Of a stretch of 48,856 nt of DNA, positions 34,172-41,900 are shown in pieces (the first letter of the stretch is position 1; each line of letters starts with the position of its first letter). The notes below the pieces were generated by a model that had not been told where the DNA came from, ran no database searches, and worked only from the letters and a program-made list of their open reading frames with translations. The DNA is from an uncultured Lachnospiraceae bacterium (GTDB taxonomy: Bacteria; Bacillota; Clostridia; Lachnospirales; Lachnospiraceae). The translations under genes were made by a program, and so were the position numbers. The stretch lies in assembly GCA_900316165.1 (NCBI GenBank), contig ONBW01000021.1, positions 1 to 48,856 on the forward strand, written 5' to 3'.

Positions 34172-35284
34172 ATGCCAATATTTTATGTTATTATATTAAG
34201 TGTACCACTTTTATTTACAATATTACGAGAGAGAGTAGGAAAAGGATATGAGGTTATAGATACCTTGTCTATTATTTTTACCTCCATCCTTCTTTCACTT
34301 AGAGAAAATACTGGGGCGGATTTATTAACTTATAAACAAAATTATTACATGCATATGAATAATAATTTTGTTGGAGGAGATTTCTCGGAACCTGGATATT
34401 TACTGGCTGTAAAAGTATTTTCTGCACTAAAAATACCATTTACTGTCTTTCTGTTTTTAATAGCTGCCTTTAGTTTATTTGCATTATATTATTATCTTGA
34501 AAATTCAAAACTTGATAATAAGGTGATGCCTTTATACATATATTTTACAATTTTTGATCTGTATGTATACTCACTTTCTGCCATTAGACAAGGAATTGCA
34601 ATATCCTTCCTCCTGATATCGTTGGTTAAGTTTAATAGAAAACAATATTTTCGGTCGATTATTATCATTGTCCTTGGAACAATGTTCCATTGGTCAGTAA
34701 TTATAATGATTCCAATGATTTTTTTGCTAAATGCAGTAAAAAGAGTTAGAGGAATTGTGATTTTGGGATTAACAGTATTGATCCCAATTCTGTATTTTAT
34801 AGGTGTTAATTCTCCGATTATTGAGATTATCGCTAAATTTAATTATAATACAAATTACTATTTAAATATACTTGCTAATGAAAGAACCACGAATATAAAG
34901 TCATTTATTTGGAGCTTTATTTTGGCTATTATTTGGTCACTTTATTTGATTTTCTTTAGATCTATAGAAGTTGATGGAACTGTAACTCTGTGGAAGACAG
35001 ATGTTGTAAGGCAGTATGTTGAACTTGATTATAATGACTGGTGTGTCATCATATTTTTGATCTTAAGGTCCTGCCTGGATATATATTATATTTCAGCTTT
35101 ACCAAGAGTCGAAATGTATTTTTATTTAATGCTACCTTTTACACTTGAAAAGGAAGTAGAGAAAACGAAAGGAAAAGTCAGAGCTTTTATTTATGTCTTA
35201 CTTGCTTTTGCTTTTGCAATTTCTTTTTACGTTAGATTACACATGAACTGGGAATTTTATGGAAGTGCGAGATTTGTTTTCTGA
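34172..35284 (+). CDS. EpsG/Wzy-like polysaccharide polymerase, 370 aa
   Basis: About ten hydrophobic segments over the whole length. EpsG-family features: LLSLRENTGADLLTYKQNY, SEPGYLLAVKVFSALKIPFT and LYVYSLSAIRQGIAISFLLI, with Arg-Gln in the AIRQGIA position and FHWSVIIMIPMIF after it. These are the R...Y..., E-P-G-Y and IRQ motifs of EpsG/Wzy-like proteins that polymerise repeat units outside the membrane. The gene is more AT-rich than the flanking ones. With the ligase-like protein at 25182 it gives the locus two polymerase/ligase candidates. Confidence 0.8.
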   Translation: MPIFYVIILSVPLLFTILRERVGKGYEVIDTLSIIFTSILLSLRENTGADLLTYKQNYYMHMNNNFVGGDFSEPGYLLAVKVFSALKIPFTVFLFLIAAFSLFALYYYLENSKLDNKVMPLYIYFTIFDLYVYSLSAIRQGIAISFLLISLVKFNRKQYFRSIIIIVLGTMFHWSVIIMIPMIFLLNAVKRVRGIVILGLTVLIPILYFIGVNSPIIEIIAKFNYNTNYYLNILANERTTNIKSFIWSFILAIIWSLYLIFFRSIEVDGTVTLWKTDVVRQYVELDYNDWCVIIFLILRSCLDIYYISALPRVEMYFYLMLPFTLEKEVEKTKGKVRAFIYVLLAFAFAISFYVRLHMNWEFYGSARFVF

Positions 35285-35305
35285 TATTAGTATGGGGATT
35301 GACAA

Positions 35306-36256
35306 ATGTGTACTATATCTGTTGCTATGACAACTTATGATGGTGAAAAATATATATTAGATCAATTAATATCATTAAGAGATCAAACCAAAAAGGCAGA
35401 TGAAGTAGTCATTGTGGATGATGCTTCCTTAGATAAAACAGCAGCATTAATAGCTGATTTTATTAAAAAAAATGAATTGTCGAATTGGAAGCTTGTTATT
35501 AATAAGACAAATAAAGGATGGGTACAAAACTTTTATTATGCAATCAGCCTTACTACTTGTGAAATAGTGTTTTTTTCCGATCAAGATGATATTTGGGATA
35601 AAAATAAAATAATGGAAATGAGCATCAGAATAAAAGAATATGCTCACATTCAAGTTCTTGGTTGCCGAGTAAAACTAATAGATTCGTATGGCAATGTCCT
35701 TCCCAATAATCATTATTCTTTGCCTTTTGATTCAAAAAATACTAGGACTTGTAGAGCAGTTAACTTGGATAACAAGTTTATTTATAGTATTTCGCCTGGA
35801 TGCACAATGGCAGTAAAAAGAAATTTAATAAATGAATTATTAGAATACGGTTCAAGACTAGCTGTCCCACATGATGCTTTGTTTTGGAAAATCGGAATAT
35901 TAAGAGGAAAAACATATGTGTTAGATGAGCCGCTCATATCGTATAGGATTCATAGTAGTAATGCGAGTAATCCAAAACTTAATAATCATGATATTACAGG
36001 TTCTGCTATGCGGATTGAAGAGAACAGACAATTAATGGAAGAACAGAAAAAGATTTCCCGGATATATTCATTAGTTGAAATTCAACCTAATATAGACACC
36101 CTGACTGTGTTGAAAAAACTCGATGGTTTTTTACTGAAAAGAAATATTTATTTAAATGGCGAAGGCAGCTCTTTTTTTTATTATTTGAAATATCATGATT
36201 TTTATAGAACGTTTCGCATGTTCCTTGGAGATTTATTGAGCCGCCACAAAATTTAA
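35306..36256 (+). CDS. Glycosyltransferase family 2, rhamnosyltransferase-like, 316 aa
   Basis: N-terminal [33 protein letters not shown] and the DxD region [16 protein letters not shown] are characteristic of GT2 enzymes annotated as rhamnosyltransferases. [15 protein letters not shown] and [13 protein letters not shown] carry the acceptor-side HD motif. The C-terminal 60 residues are an extra helical part. The rhamnose specificity is only a family tendency. Strong local AT bias (AAAAATGAATTG-type tracts). It is followed 8 bases later by an acetyltransferase. Confidence 0.85.
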   Translation: MCTISVAMTTYDGEKYILDQLISLRDQTKKADEVVIVDDASLDKTAALIADFIKKNELSNWKLVINKTNKGWVQNFYYAISLTTCEIVFFSDQDDIWDKNKIMEMSIRIKEYAHIQVLGCRVKLIDSYGNVLPNNHYSLPFDSKNTRTCRAVNLDNKFIYSISPGCTMAVKRNLINELLEYGSRLAVPHDALFWKIGILRGKTYVLDEPLISYRIHSSNASNPKLNNHDITGSAMRIEENRQLMEEQKKISRIYSLVEIQPNIDTLTVLKKLDGFLLKRNIYLNGEGSSFFYYLKYHDFYRTFRMFLGDLLSRHKI

Positions 36257-36264
36257 GGCATATC

Positions 36265-36885
36265 ATGGGCATTAGACTTTATTTAAAAAAAAAAGAATGG
36301 AAAAAAGAAAATAAGCATAATTATACTAGCATGGAATGCTATTTTGATCCTGAGCATGTTCACGTTGGAAATTATTCTTATGGCAGATTATTTGTTGTTT
36401 CGTATGTGGAAGATAATAAGCTTTACTTAGGAAATTTTTGCTCTGTAGCTGATGAAGTGCGCTTTCTTCTTCAAACTGATCATGAAATGAAATATTTCTC
36501 AACCTATCCATATAAAACAAAAATATTAAATGATAATAATGGTGAAGCTATCTCAAAGGGAGATATAGTTATTGACGATGACGTTTGGATAGGCTATCGA
36601 GCGACGATACTTTCAGGAGTGCACATCGGCCAGGGTGCAGTGATAGCAGCAGGAGCGGTCGTCACTAAAGACGTACCTCCATATGCCATTGTCGGAGGTG
36701 TGCCAGCAAAGGTGATCAAGTACCGATTCAGTTCTGAGATTATTCAGCAACTGATGAAACTTGATTATAGTAAACTCACAGAAGATATGATTCGTGAGAG
36801 AATCAATGATCTCTACACCTCCCTGGACGGCAAAACTCCGGAAGAAGTTGAGAAGCTTCTGGAGTGGTTTCCGAAGAAAAGCTGA
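36265..36885 (+). CDS. CatB-related (xenobiotic-type) O-acetyltransferase with an A10 tract near the start, 206 aa
   Basis: LbH fold: [40 protein letters not shown] (the His of the CatB/VatD active site), [40 protein letters not shown] and [15 protein letters not shown]. Codons 7-10 contain ten A in a row (36285-36294; Leu-Lys-Lys-Lys). The frame is intact. The tract could be slippage-prone, but A runs are less telling in AT-rich DNA. The second half is visibly richer in G+C than the first 300 bases, suggesting a mosaic origin. Likely acetylates a sugar of the polysaccharide. Confidence 0.85.
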   Translation: MGIRLYLKKKEWKKENKHNYTSMECYFDPEHVHVGNYSYGRLFVVSYVEDNKLYLGNFCSVADEVRFLLQTDHEMKYFSTYPYKTKILNDNNGEAISKGDIVIDDDVWIGYRATILSGVHIGQGAVIAAGAVVTKDVPPYAIVGGVPAKVIKYRFSSEIIQQLMKLDYSKLTEDMIRERINDLYTSLDGKTPEEVEKLLEWFPKKS

Positions 36886-36949
36886 ATGGATTTACATGAA
36901 AAGATGTATGAACTGGTTCAAACATTCTGATGGGCATTTCTAAAAAATA

Positions 36950-37648
36950 ATGGATAATAACATTAAAAACTATAGAGAAAAAGAATTACGGAATTATGCA
37001 ATTGCTAATATATTGATAATACTGTATTGCACAAAAAAACTTGCTTTTTTACAAATTATGGGAAGTATGACAGCAAACTCTTTTCTTGGTTTATTGATAA
37101 ATTCTGGTCTAATAGGTTCTTTTATATACTGCTATGTTTTTATCATTGATTCAGTAATTTCAAGTGAGTGGAAGGATTTTATAATTTACTTTGGAAAAAA
37201 TAAGCGCCCAGGGAATACGATATTTTCTGACATAGAAAACGGAAAAGTAAAAGATGATCGTTTTAGTAAAGACGATGCCAAATCTTTTTACTCAAATATT
37301 TATTGTCAAGTAGATGACAAGACAAAACCAGATCAGGAAAATCGCAAATTTGAAAATAAAGAATGGTATAAAATTTATTTAAAATACCAGAATGAGACCA
37401 AGATTCTCGTATTGAACAGAGATTATCTTTTATGTAGAGATATTGCGATGATGTCAGTATCTTTAATGATAGTATATTTTATTCTGGCGTTCTTATTTAC
37501 TCTAACAATAAATATTCGGCTGGTTATATTTTTGGGTTTTGAATTCGTTATTTGCAGGGAAGCAGCTAAATCTAAAGCACAAAGAATGGCTAATACAGTA
37601 ATTGCTGAGGATTTAGGAAAAAATAATAAAAGTGAGGCAGGAAAATGA
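36950..37648 (+). CDS. Membrane protein of unknown function, first gene of a five-gene module, 232 aa
   Basis: Four likely transmembrane segments: about 17-37 (IANILIILYCTKKLAFL), about 42-72 (ANSFLGLLINSGLIGSFIYC ...) and a closely spaced pair at about 170-212 (MSVSLMIVYFILAFLFTLTI ...). Between the pairs lies a charged cytoplasmic loop of about 90 residues (KNKRPGNTIFSDIENGKVKD ...). I recognise no family. The two-plus-two layout around a soluble loop is also seen in four-helix membrane effectors of defence systems, but that is only an analogy. Its stop overlaps the start of the next gene as ATGA. Confidence 0.6.
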   Translation: MDNNIKNYREKELRNYAIANILIILYCTKKLAFLQIMGSMTANSFLGLLINSGLIGSFIYCYVFIIDSVISSEWKDFIIYFGKNKRPGNTIFSDIENGKVKDDRFSKDDAKSFYSNIYCQVDDKTKPDQENRKFENKEWYKIYLKYQNETKILVLNRDYLLCRDIAMMSVSLMIVYFILAFLFTLTINIRLVIFLGFEFVICREAAKSKAQRMANTVIAEDLGKNNKSEAGK

Positions 37649-38598
37649 AATTAAAAGCTTTAAGTCATTATGATAAAGACATGAACACGAGATTTGGTGA
37701 TTGTATTATGCTGTATGATCATTATTCACTTATTATGTATGATTGTGGAAGTGAAAGACATGCAGAAGAAGTGGAAAATTTTCTTAAAAGACATAATAAT
37801 ATCAATGATGTGTACATAGTAGTATCACATAATGATAGTGATCATACTAATGGTGTTTGTGGCTTATTAGAATGGCTACATGAAAATAAACAGAATTCTA
37901 ATGTAAAAGTATATACTCATCAACTGTTAAAGTATAAGGATAAAATTACAGACAAAATAGGAGACAAACGGAGAAATCGACAAAGTATAGGTAATGCAAT
38001 TCTTGAAGAATTTAATAATATTAAAGAAATCATTGATACTGCACGAAATTTTGGCTTTGATAGGATTGAGGCTAAGAAAGATACTAAAGTGGGAAAAGCT
38101 GTTATTGTCGGTCCATCAGAAGAAGACTTTCTAGAAGCTGCAGTTAAAGCAATAGACAAGCGTACTTCTGATAAAGTTGGAGAAGGTGACGGTAGCGAAA
38201 CATATATGAATGCTGCCAGCGTTCAACTCGAATGCGAGATCGAAGATGGTAACAAGATTTTACTTTGTGGTGACGCGTCACCGGATTTTCTTCCAGATCA
38301 TCTGAACTATAACATTATTCAACTGCCACATCATGGGCGGCTTGATAACGCAAAAGCAATATTTAATGATATTGAAAAAGATGGGGATGATCCACAGGAA
38401 AAGTACTACTTAATTTCTGATAACACGGGATCAGGGGAAAAAAGTGGCGGTTCTGATGACCTTGTCGAGTATATGAAAAATGAGAAGTATTCACCAGCAT
38501 TCAACACAAAGGATGGAGTAGTTGATCTGCCTGAGCAGATTAATACAATATCATCAAAGCAAACAAGAAGGCCTCTCGGTGATTTGGATTGTTTCTAA
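37645..38598 (+). CDS. ComEC/Rec2-like metallo-beta-lactamase-fold hydrolase, 317 aa
   Basis: The MBL metal motif is VVSHNDSDHTNG (about residues 57-68; the H-x-D-x-D-H form of the ComEC group). It is followed by KILLCGDAS (about 208-216) and IIQLPHHGR (about 225-233), the Asp and His of the second metal half. The N-terminal GDCIMLYDHYSLIMYDCGSE fits the family's strand. Stand-alone, soluble, with no transmembrane part. MBL proteins of this type are phosphodiesterase- or nuclease-like and recur in defence and mobile loci. The neighbours suggest a role in the module rather than in polysaccharide assembly. The next gene probably begins within its last 20 bases. Confidence 0.85.
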   Translation: MKLKALSHYDKDMNTRFGDCIMLYDHYSLIMYDCGSERHAEEVENFLKRHNNINDVYIVVSHNDSDHTNGVCGLLEWLHENKQNSNVKVYTHQLLKYKDKITDKIGDKRRNRQSIGNAILEEFNNIKEIIDTARNFGFDRIEAKKDTKVGKAVIVGPSEEDFLEAAVKAIDKRTSDKVGEGDGSETYMNAASVQLECEIEDGNKILLCGDASPDFLPDHLNYNIIQLPHHGRLDNAKAIFNDIEKDGDDPQEKYYLISDNTGSGEKSGGSDDLVEYMKNEKYSPAFNTKDGVVDLPEQINTISSKQTRRPLGDLDCF

Positions 38599-39106
38599 AG
38601 CTACATCAGGAACAGAAACAGAGATGGAAGCCAGGCACCATTATATCGAAGAAGTGACAGGAGCAGATGTCAGTGAATGGACAGAATACATAGCAGGAAG
38701 TCCTGAGGTATTGCCAGAGTATTATGCAAAGTCCAATGATGGGTTACCATATGTATTTATAACTGCTCACACAAACGAAGTTAAAGACATAATATCAAGG
38801 TTGCCGAAAATTGTCGGTATAAAGAACTACAAATATATTAAAAAAATTATCATAAATTCATGCATAACATGCGCAATATGGATTAAAGAAATTAAAAGTT
38901 CACTTTATTTGATAGATTTAAATGCTGTTATCTATTATTCCAAACAGGATGTTTATAAACCAAACAATAAAACACCGCTTTTAGTAAATTATCCTAAGAA
39001 CGTTGGTACATATGGATTTCTTACAACTAAATCAGAACGTGGATTTTTTAGACATCGTAATGAAGGCATTGATAAAGCATTAAGAAAAACATTTATGAGA
39101 ATATAA
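38579..39106 (+). CDS. Protein of unknown function, 175 aa, in the five-gene module
   Basis: I choose GTG at 38579 (then IWIVSKATSGTETEMEARHH), because AGAAGG lies 7 bases before it. The frame is open further upstream but there overlaps the MBL gene deeply. No known motif is seen. The N-terminal 75 residues are acidic, with VTGADVSEWTEYIAGSPEVL. The rest is beta/alpha mixed, with two cysteines in NSCITCAIWI and a basic C-terminus (RHRNEGIDKALRKTFM). It abuts the HEPN-like gene without a gap. It may be a sensor or regulator of the module. Not recognised. Confidence 0.55.
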   Translation: MIWIVSKATSGTETEMEARHHYIEEVTGADVSEWTEYIAGSPEVLPEYYAKSNDGLPYVFITAHTNEVKDIISRLPKIVGIKNYKYIKKIIINSCITCAIWIKEIKSSLYLIDLNAVIYYSKQDVYKPNNKTPLLVNYPKNVGTYGFLTTKSERGFFRHRNEGIDKALRKTFMRI

Positions 39107-39673
39107 ATGTTAAATGGTGACAGACTTATTGAGTTCGATAGCGTACTCACAGATATAATCTTTGACAACTGGGTAAAGCTTTTGGATGAGCTCGATATTG
39201 TGAATCAGGTTTATCTGTACACGATATCGAAGAACTTAATGCCGGTGGATATGAGACTGTCCTTTATGACAGAACTCGCGGAGCCATTGGTTGAAATAGT
39301 AATTGCTGAAAAGAAATACTTCCCATCTCTTAAGCCGGGATCTCGTGGAACAAGCCTTAAGCAATGTCTGGATGTGTTAATCAATCAGTATGGCAGGATC
39401 ATCTTTCAGAAGGAGATGAACTCAGATTACGATTATCTCTTGTCCACACTTGTCAGTAGCAGGGTGCGGATCATGCACATTAAAAGAGATCAGCCTAAAG
39501 AGAGGTATTTCGATGGGATCGAATCTATCAGATACATGAAGAAGCTTAGTTTGCTGTATAGGGTGGTTTTATTCGAATTGCTTGGTATTGATGAAGACAT
39601 TTACAGAGGAAGGCTTGAGAATGCCACAAAGTTTATTGATACGTGGAATAGCCGCAACAGAATAAGTGATTAG
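39107..39673 (+). CDS. HEPN-like protein (possible Apea-type RNase), 188 aa
   Basis: All-helical by pattern. Near residues 112-127 it has LLSTLVSSRVRIMHIK, in which R119 and H124 form an R-x4-H motif, the active-site signature of HEPN ribonucleases. The flanking helices (DMRLSFMTELAEPLVEIV and GTSLKQCLDVLINQYGRIIF) suit the Apea-like HEPN arrangement. The usual polar residue after R is Val here, so activity is uncertain. HEPN RNases act in abortive-infection and toxin systems. It starts one base after the stop of the preceding gene and is followed by the FRG-domain gene. Assignment by motif and context only. Confidence 0.5.
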   Translation: MLNGDRLIEFDSVLTDIIFDNWVKLLDELDIVNQVYLYTISKNLMPVDMRLSFMTELAEPLVEIVIAEKKYFPSLKPGSRGTSLKQCLDVLINQYGRIIFQKEMNSDYDYLLSTLVSSRVRIMHIKRDQPKERYFDGIESIRYMKKLSLLYRVVLFELLGIDEDIYRGRLENATKFIDTWNSRNRISD

Positions 39674-39692
39674 TAAGATTTAGTAAGATTTT

Positions 39693-40775
39693 ATGCCAAA
39701 TAAGAAAGACGATAAAGATCATTATGACCATAAAGGTTTTAAGACATACACCATACAGTCGCTAACCGATTATATTGATTTGCTGGAATCCCTCAATACA
39801 GGAGACAAAGAACTGTGGTTTCGTGGGCAGTCCAGTGCAATGTATAGACTAACTCCGTCAGCATTAAGATATTGCTATGGTGTGGCAGATTGGAAAGGCG
39901 AATATTTCGAGCGCCCAGTTCCTGAGAATCTATCAAGTGGTTCAAACCATAAGGTGGTATTTCCAGATGTTGACGCAATGGTAGAGGAGTTTAAGAAGAA
40001 AGCCGAACCTATTTTGGAATATACGGCTGCTAATGACATTGAATGGGAATGCATCGGACAACACTATGGCCTTCCTAGCAGGATGCTTGATTGGACTACA
40101 AATCCCTTGGACGCATTGTACTTCGCCATTGGAGAGGATAAGGAAAAAGGTAAAAACGAAGAACTGAAAAATAGTGGTACGTTCAAATGGGAGAAAGAGG
40201 ACAACCCCGGATGCACTGATGATGAATTGATTAAGCTCATTTATCAGAAGGCAGTAGATGAATTTGCTGACAGGCAGCTTTCTGAGTATGGTGGAGCAGT
40301 CTTTATTATTGATCCTGTGGAGATAAACAAATATACAATACCCTGGGAAAAAGGCGTTGAGCCGTGTGTTCTTGATCCTGAAGAATCTTGGTGCAGTGAG
40401 TATATAGAAAAATGTCTTCATGAAGCAGAGCTTCCAATTTGTATTCATGGTTTTAACAAAGAGAAGCGTATAAGTCGTCAGTCTGGTAATTTTTCCACAA
40501 CTGGGACGGATGTAATGCCGCTTGATTATAGAGATTTCTTCCAACCAATGATTACAAAGATATTCATTCCTTACAATTGCTATAAGTCTATTCGTAAGGA
40601 ACTTAGAGCCATTGGTATAACAGAAGGTGAAATATATGCTAAGAAGCGTGATGGCTCGGGTAATTATATAGATGACGATAAGGATGTGATCTGCAGGAAG
40701 ATTGCAGCTGAAACCACAAGTAAGTTTATAAAGCAAATGGAGAATACTCATCATGGTCCTGATGAATGGATGTAA
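39693..40775 (+). CDS. FRG-domain protein, 360 aa
   Basis: The FRG hallmark is present: ELWFRGQSSAMYRLTPSALR (about residues 40-59), then ECIGQHYGLPSRMLDWTTNP and LDALYFAIGEDK (about 118-150). The C-terminal 200 residues (EYGGAVFIIDPVEINKYTIP, RISRQSGNFSTTG, KIFIPYNCYKSIRKELRAIG, ITEGEIYAK) complete the common FRG layout. FRG domains occur in bacterial proteins linked to phage defence and to large-DNA-virus hosts; their chemistry is not settled, and an ADP-ribosyltransferase-like fold has been suggested. It is the last gene of the module that starts at 36950. A 291-codon frame on the other strand is a shadow. Confidence 0.85.
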   Translation: MPNKKDDKDHYDHKGFKTYTIQSLTDYIDLLESLNTGDKELWFRGQSSAMYRLTPSALRYCYGVADWKGEYFERPVPENLSSGSNHKVVFPDVDAMVEEFKKKAEPILEYTAANDIEWECIGQHYGLPSRMLDWTTNPLDALYFAIGEDKEKGKNEELKNSGTFKWEKEDNPGCTDDELIKLIYQKAVDEFADRQLSEYGGAVFIIDPVEINKYTIPWEKGVEPCVLDPEESWCSEYIEKCLHEAELPICIHGFNKEKRISRQSGNFSTTGTDVMPLDYRDFFQPMITKIFIPYNCYKSIRKELRAIGITEGEIYAKKRDGSGNYIDDDKDVICRKIAAETTSKFIKQMENTHHGPDEWM

Positions 40776-40856
40776 GCATTGTGCAGAATTTACAATTCGA
40801 GATGGTGTGAGCATCATTTTTTCCAGGCAAATAAAGAAAGGAGCAGAATAAAACCA

Positions 40857-41846
40857 TTGACAAGCAGTAATAACAACAAAGACAATCTCTCAGAGCAGAG
40901 CAGAGCAGAGCAGAGCAGAGCAGAGCTAAGAACTGACCACAAGAACTCATATTCTGACCTGAGTCGTAAATTCAAACACATTAGAGTTTTCACAGTTATC
41001 CTTGCAATTATTGTCCTGATTGGAGCGTTGGGAGCAGGGTACTGTGGATTAAAGCTTTATAATAAGGTTCAGAACAATGCCACAACTATAAATTCTCTTC
41101 AAAGCCAACTTATAGACTTCCAAAGTAGGCTAGAAGCTATATCTCCCTCGCTTAATGACGAAGAACAAAAATTCATTGATAACTGTGATGAATCTCACTA
41201 CAATATCCTTTTTATTGGAAACAGCATTACACGTCACGGACTGGCTGATTACTGGTGGAGCGAAAATCGTGGTATGGCGGCAAGTGAGGATTCTAAGGAT
41301 TATGTTCATGTGGTGAAGTCAGAGTTAGGGGCGGATGCACAAACGTTAAAGACCTTGAAGCCTTCCGCCACGGCAGTTAACTGTTATGCCAAGAATTACT
41401 ACGAATGGGAGAAGCAAAGTAAGGACAGGGCAGAGACTTACAGCCTGATTGATAAGTATTTCAGTAATGGCAATAATATCGATTGCGTAGTTTTACAACT
41501 TGGCGAGAATTGTGATGATACAAGCACATTAGAGTCTGACTATGAGGCCTTGGTAAATCATATAAAAAATCTTGCTTCGAACAGTAAAATTCTTATTGTT
41601 GGTGAGTTTTGGAGGGATCCTGATAAGGACTCTGCTAAAAAGCAGGCCGTTAGCAACACAGATACAACATTCATAGACCTATCACCTATCCAAGATGATC
41701 CAGCTTATCAGGCTGGCAAAGGAACCGAAGTTCTGGGAGACGACGGAACGAAGCATGCGATAGAGCATGATGGCGTTGCCGGACATCCTGGAGATAAAGG
41801 GATGGAATGGATAGCGAAGGCTGTGGTTGAAGGGATAGAAAAGTAG
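40857..41846 (+). CDS. Membrane-anchored SGNH-hydrolase-like protein with (CAGAG)7 repeat, 329 aa
   Basis: I start at TTG 40857 (MTSSNNNKDNLSEQSRAEQS), with AAAGGAG 13 bases upstream; a longer TTG-started frame from 40779 has no ribosome binding site. Codons 12-23 are seven CAGAG units (SEQSRAEQSRAEL). One transmembrane helix follows (FTVILAIIVLIGALGAGYCG), then a short coiled coil (KVQNNATTINSLQSQLIDFQ). The extracellular SGNH domain has ILFIGNSITRHG (block I, catalytic Ser), VVLQLGENCDD (block III) and HDGVAGHPGDKGM (block V, Asp and His). Such proteins add or remove acetyl groups on glycans. Gain or loss of one repeat shifts the frame, so expression can switch; it is in frame now. Confidence 0.8.
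   Translation: MTSSNNNKDNLSEQSRAEQSRAELRTDHKNSYSDLSRKFKHIRVFTVILAIIVLIGALGAGYCGLKLYNKVQNNATTINSLQSQLIDFQSRLEAISPSLNDEEQKFIDNCDESHYNILFIGNSITRHGLADYWWSENRGMAASEDSKDYVHVVKSELGADAQTLKTLKPSATAVNCYAKNYYEWEKQSKDRAETYSLIDKYFSNGNNIDCVVLQLGENCDDTSTLESDYEALVNHIKNLASNSKILIVGEFWRDPDKDSAKKQAVSNTDTTFIDLSPIQDDPAYQAGKGTEVLGDDGTKHAIEHDGVAGHPGDKGMEWIAKAVVEGIEK
40891..40925 (+). repeat. Pentanucleotide repeat (CAGAG)7
   Basis: Seven perfect CAGAG units within codons 12-23 of the SGNH-like gene. The unit length is not a multiple of three, so copy-number change alters the reading frame. Classical contingency-locus structure. Confidence 0.95.
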
Positions 41847-41900
41847 TTTTCTCGGAGTCAGTGACTGCTTGGAGATTGAGAGTATCAAAAGTTATATTTT

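Noticed and set aside
39942-40817. 291-codon frame on the minus strand
   Set aside because: It lies fully antisense to the FRG-domain gene, whose motifs are clear, and its translation has no recognisable domain or ribosome binding site.
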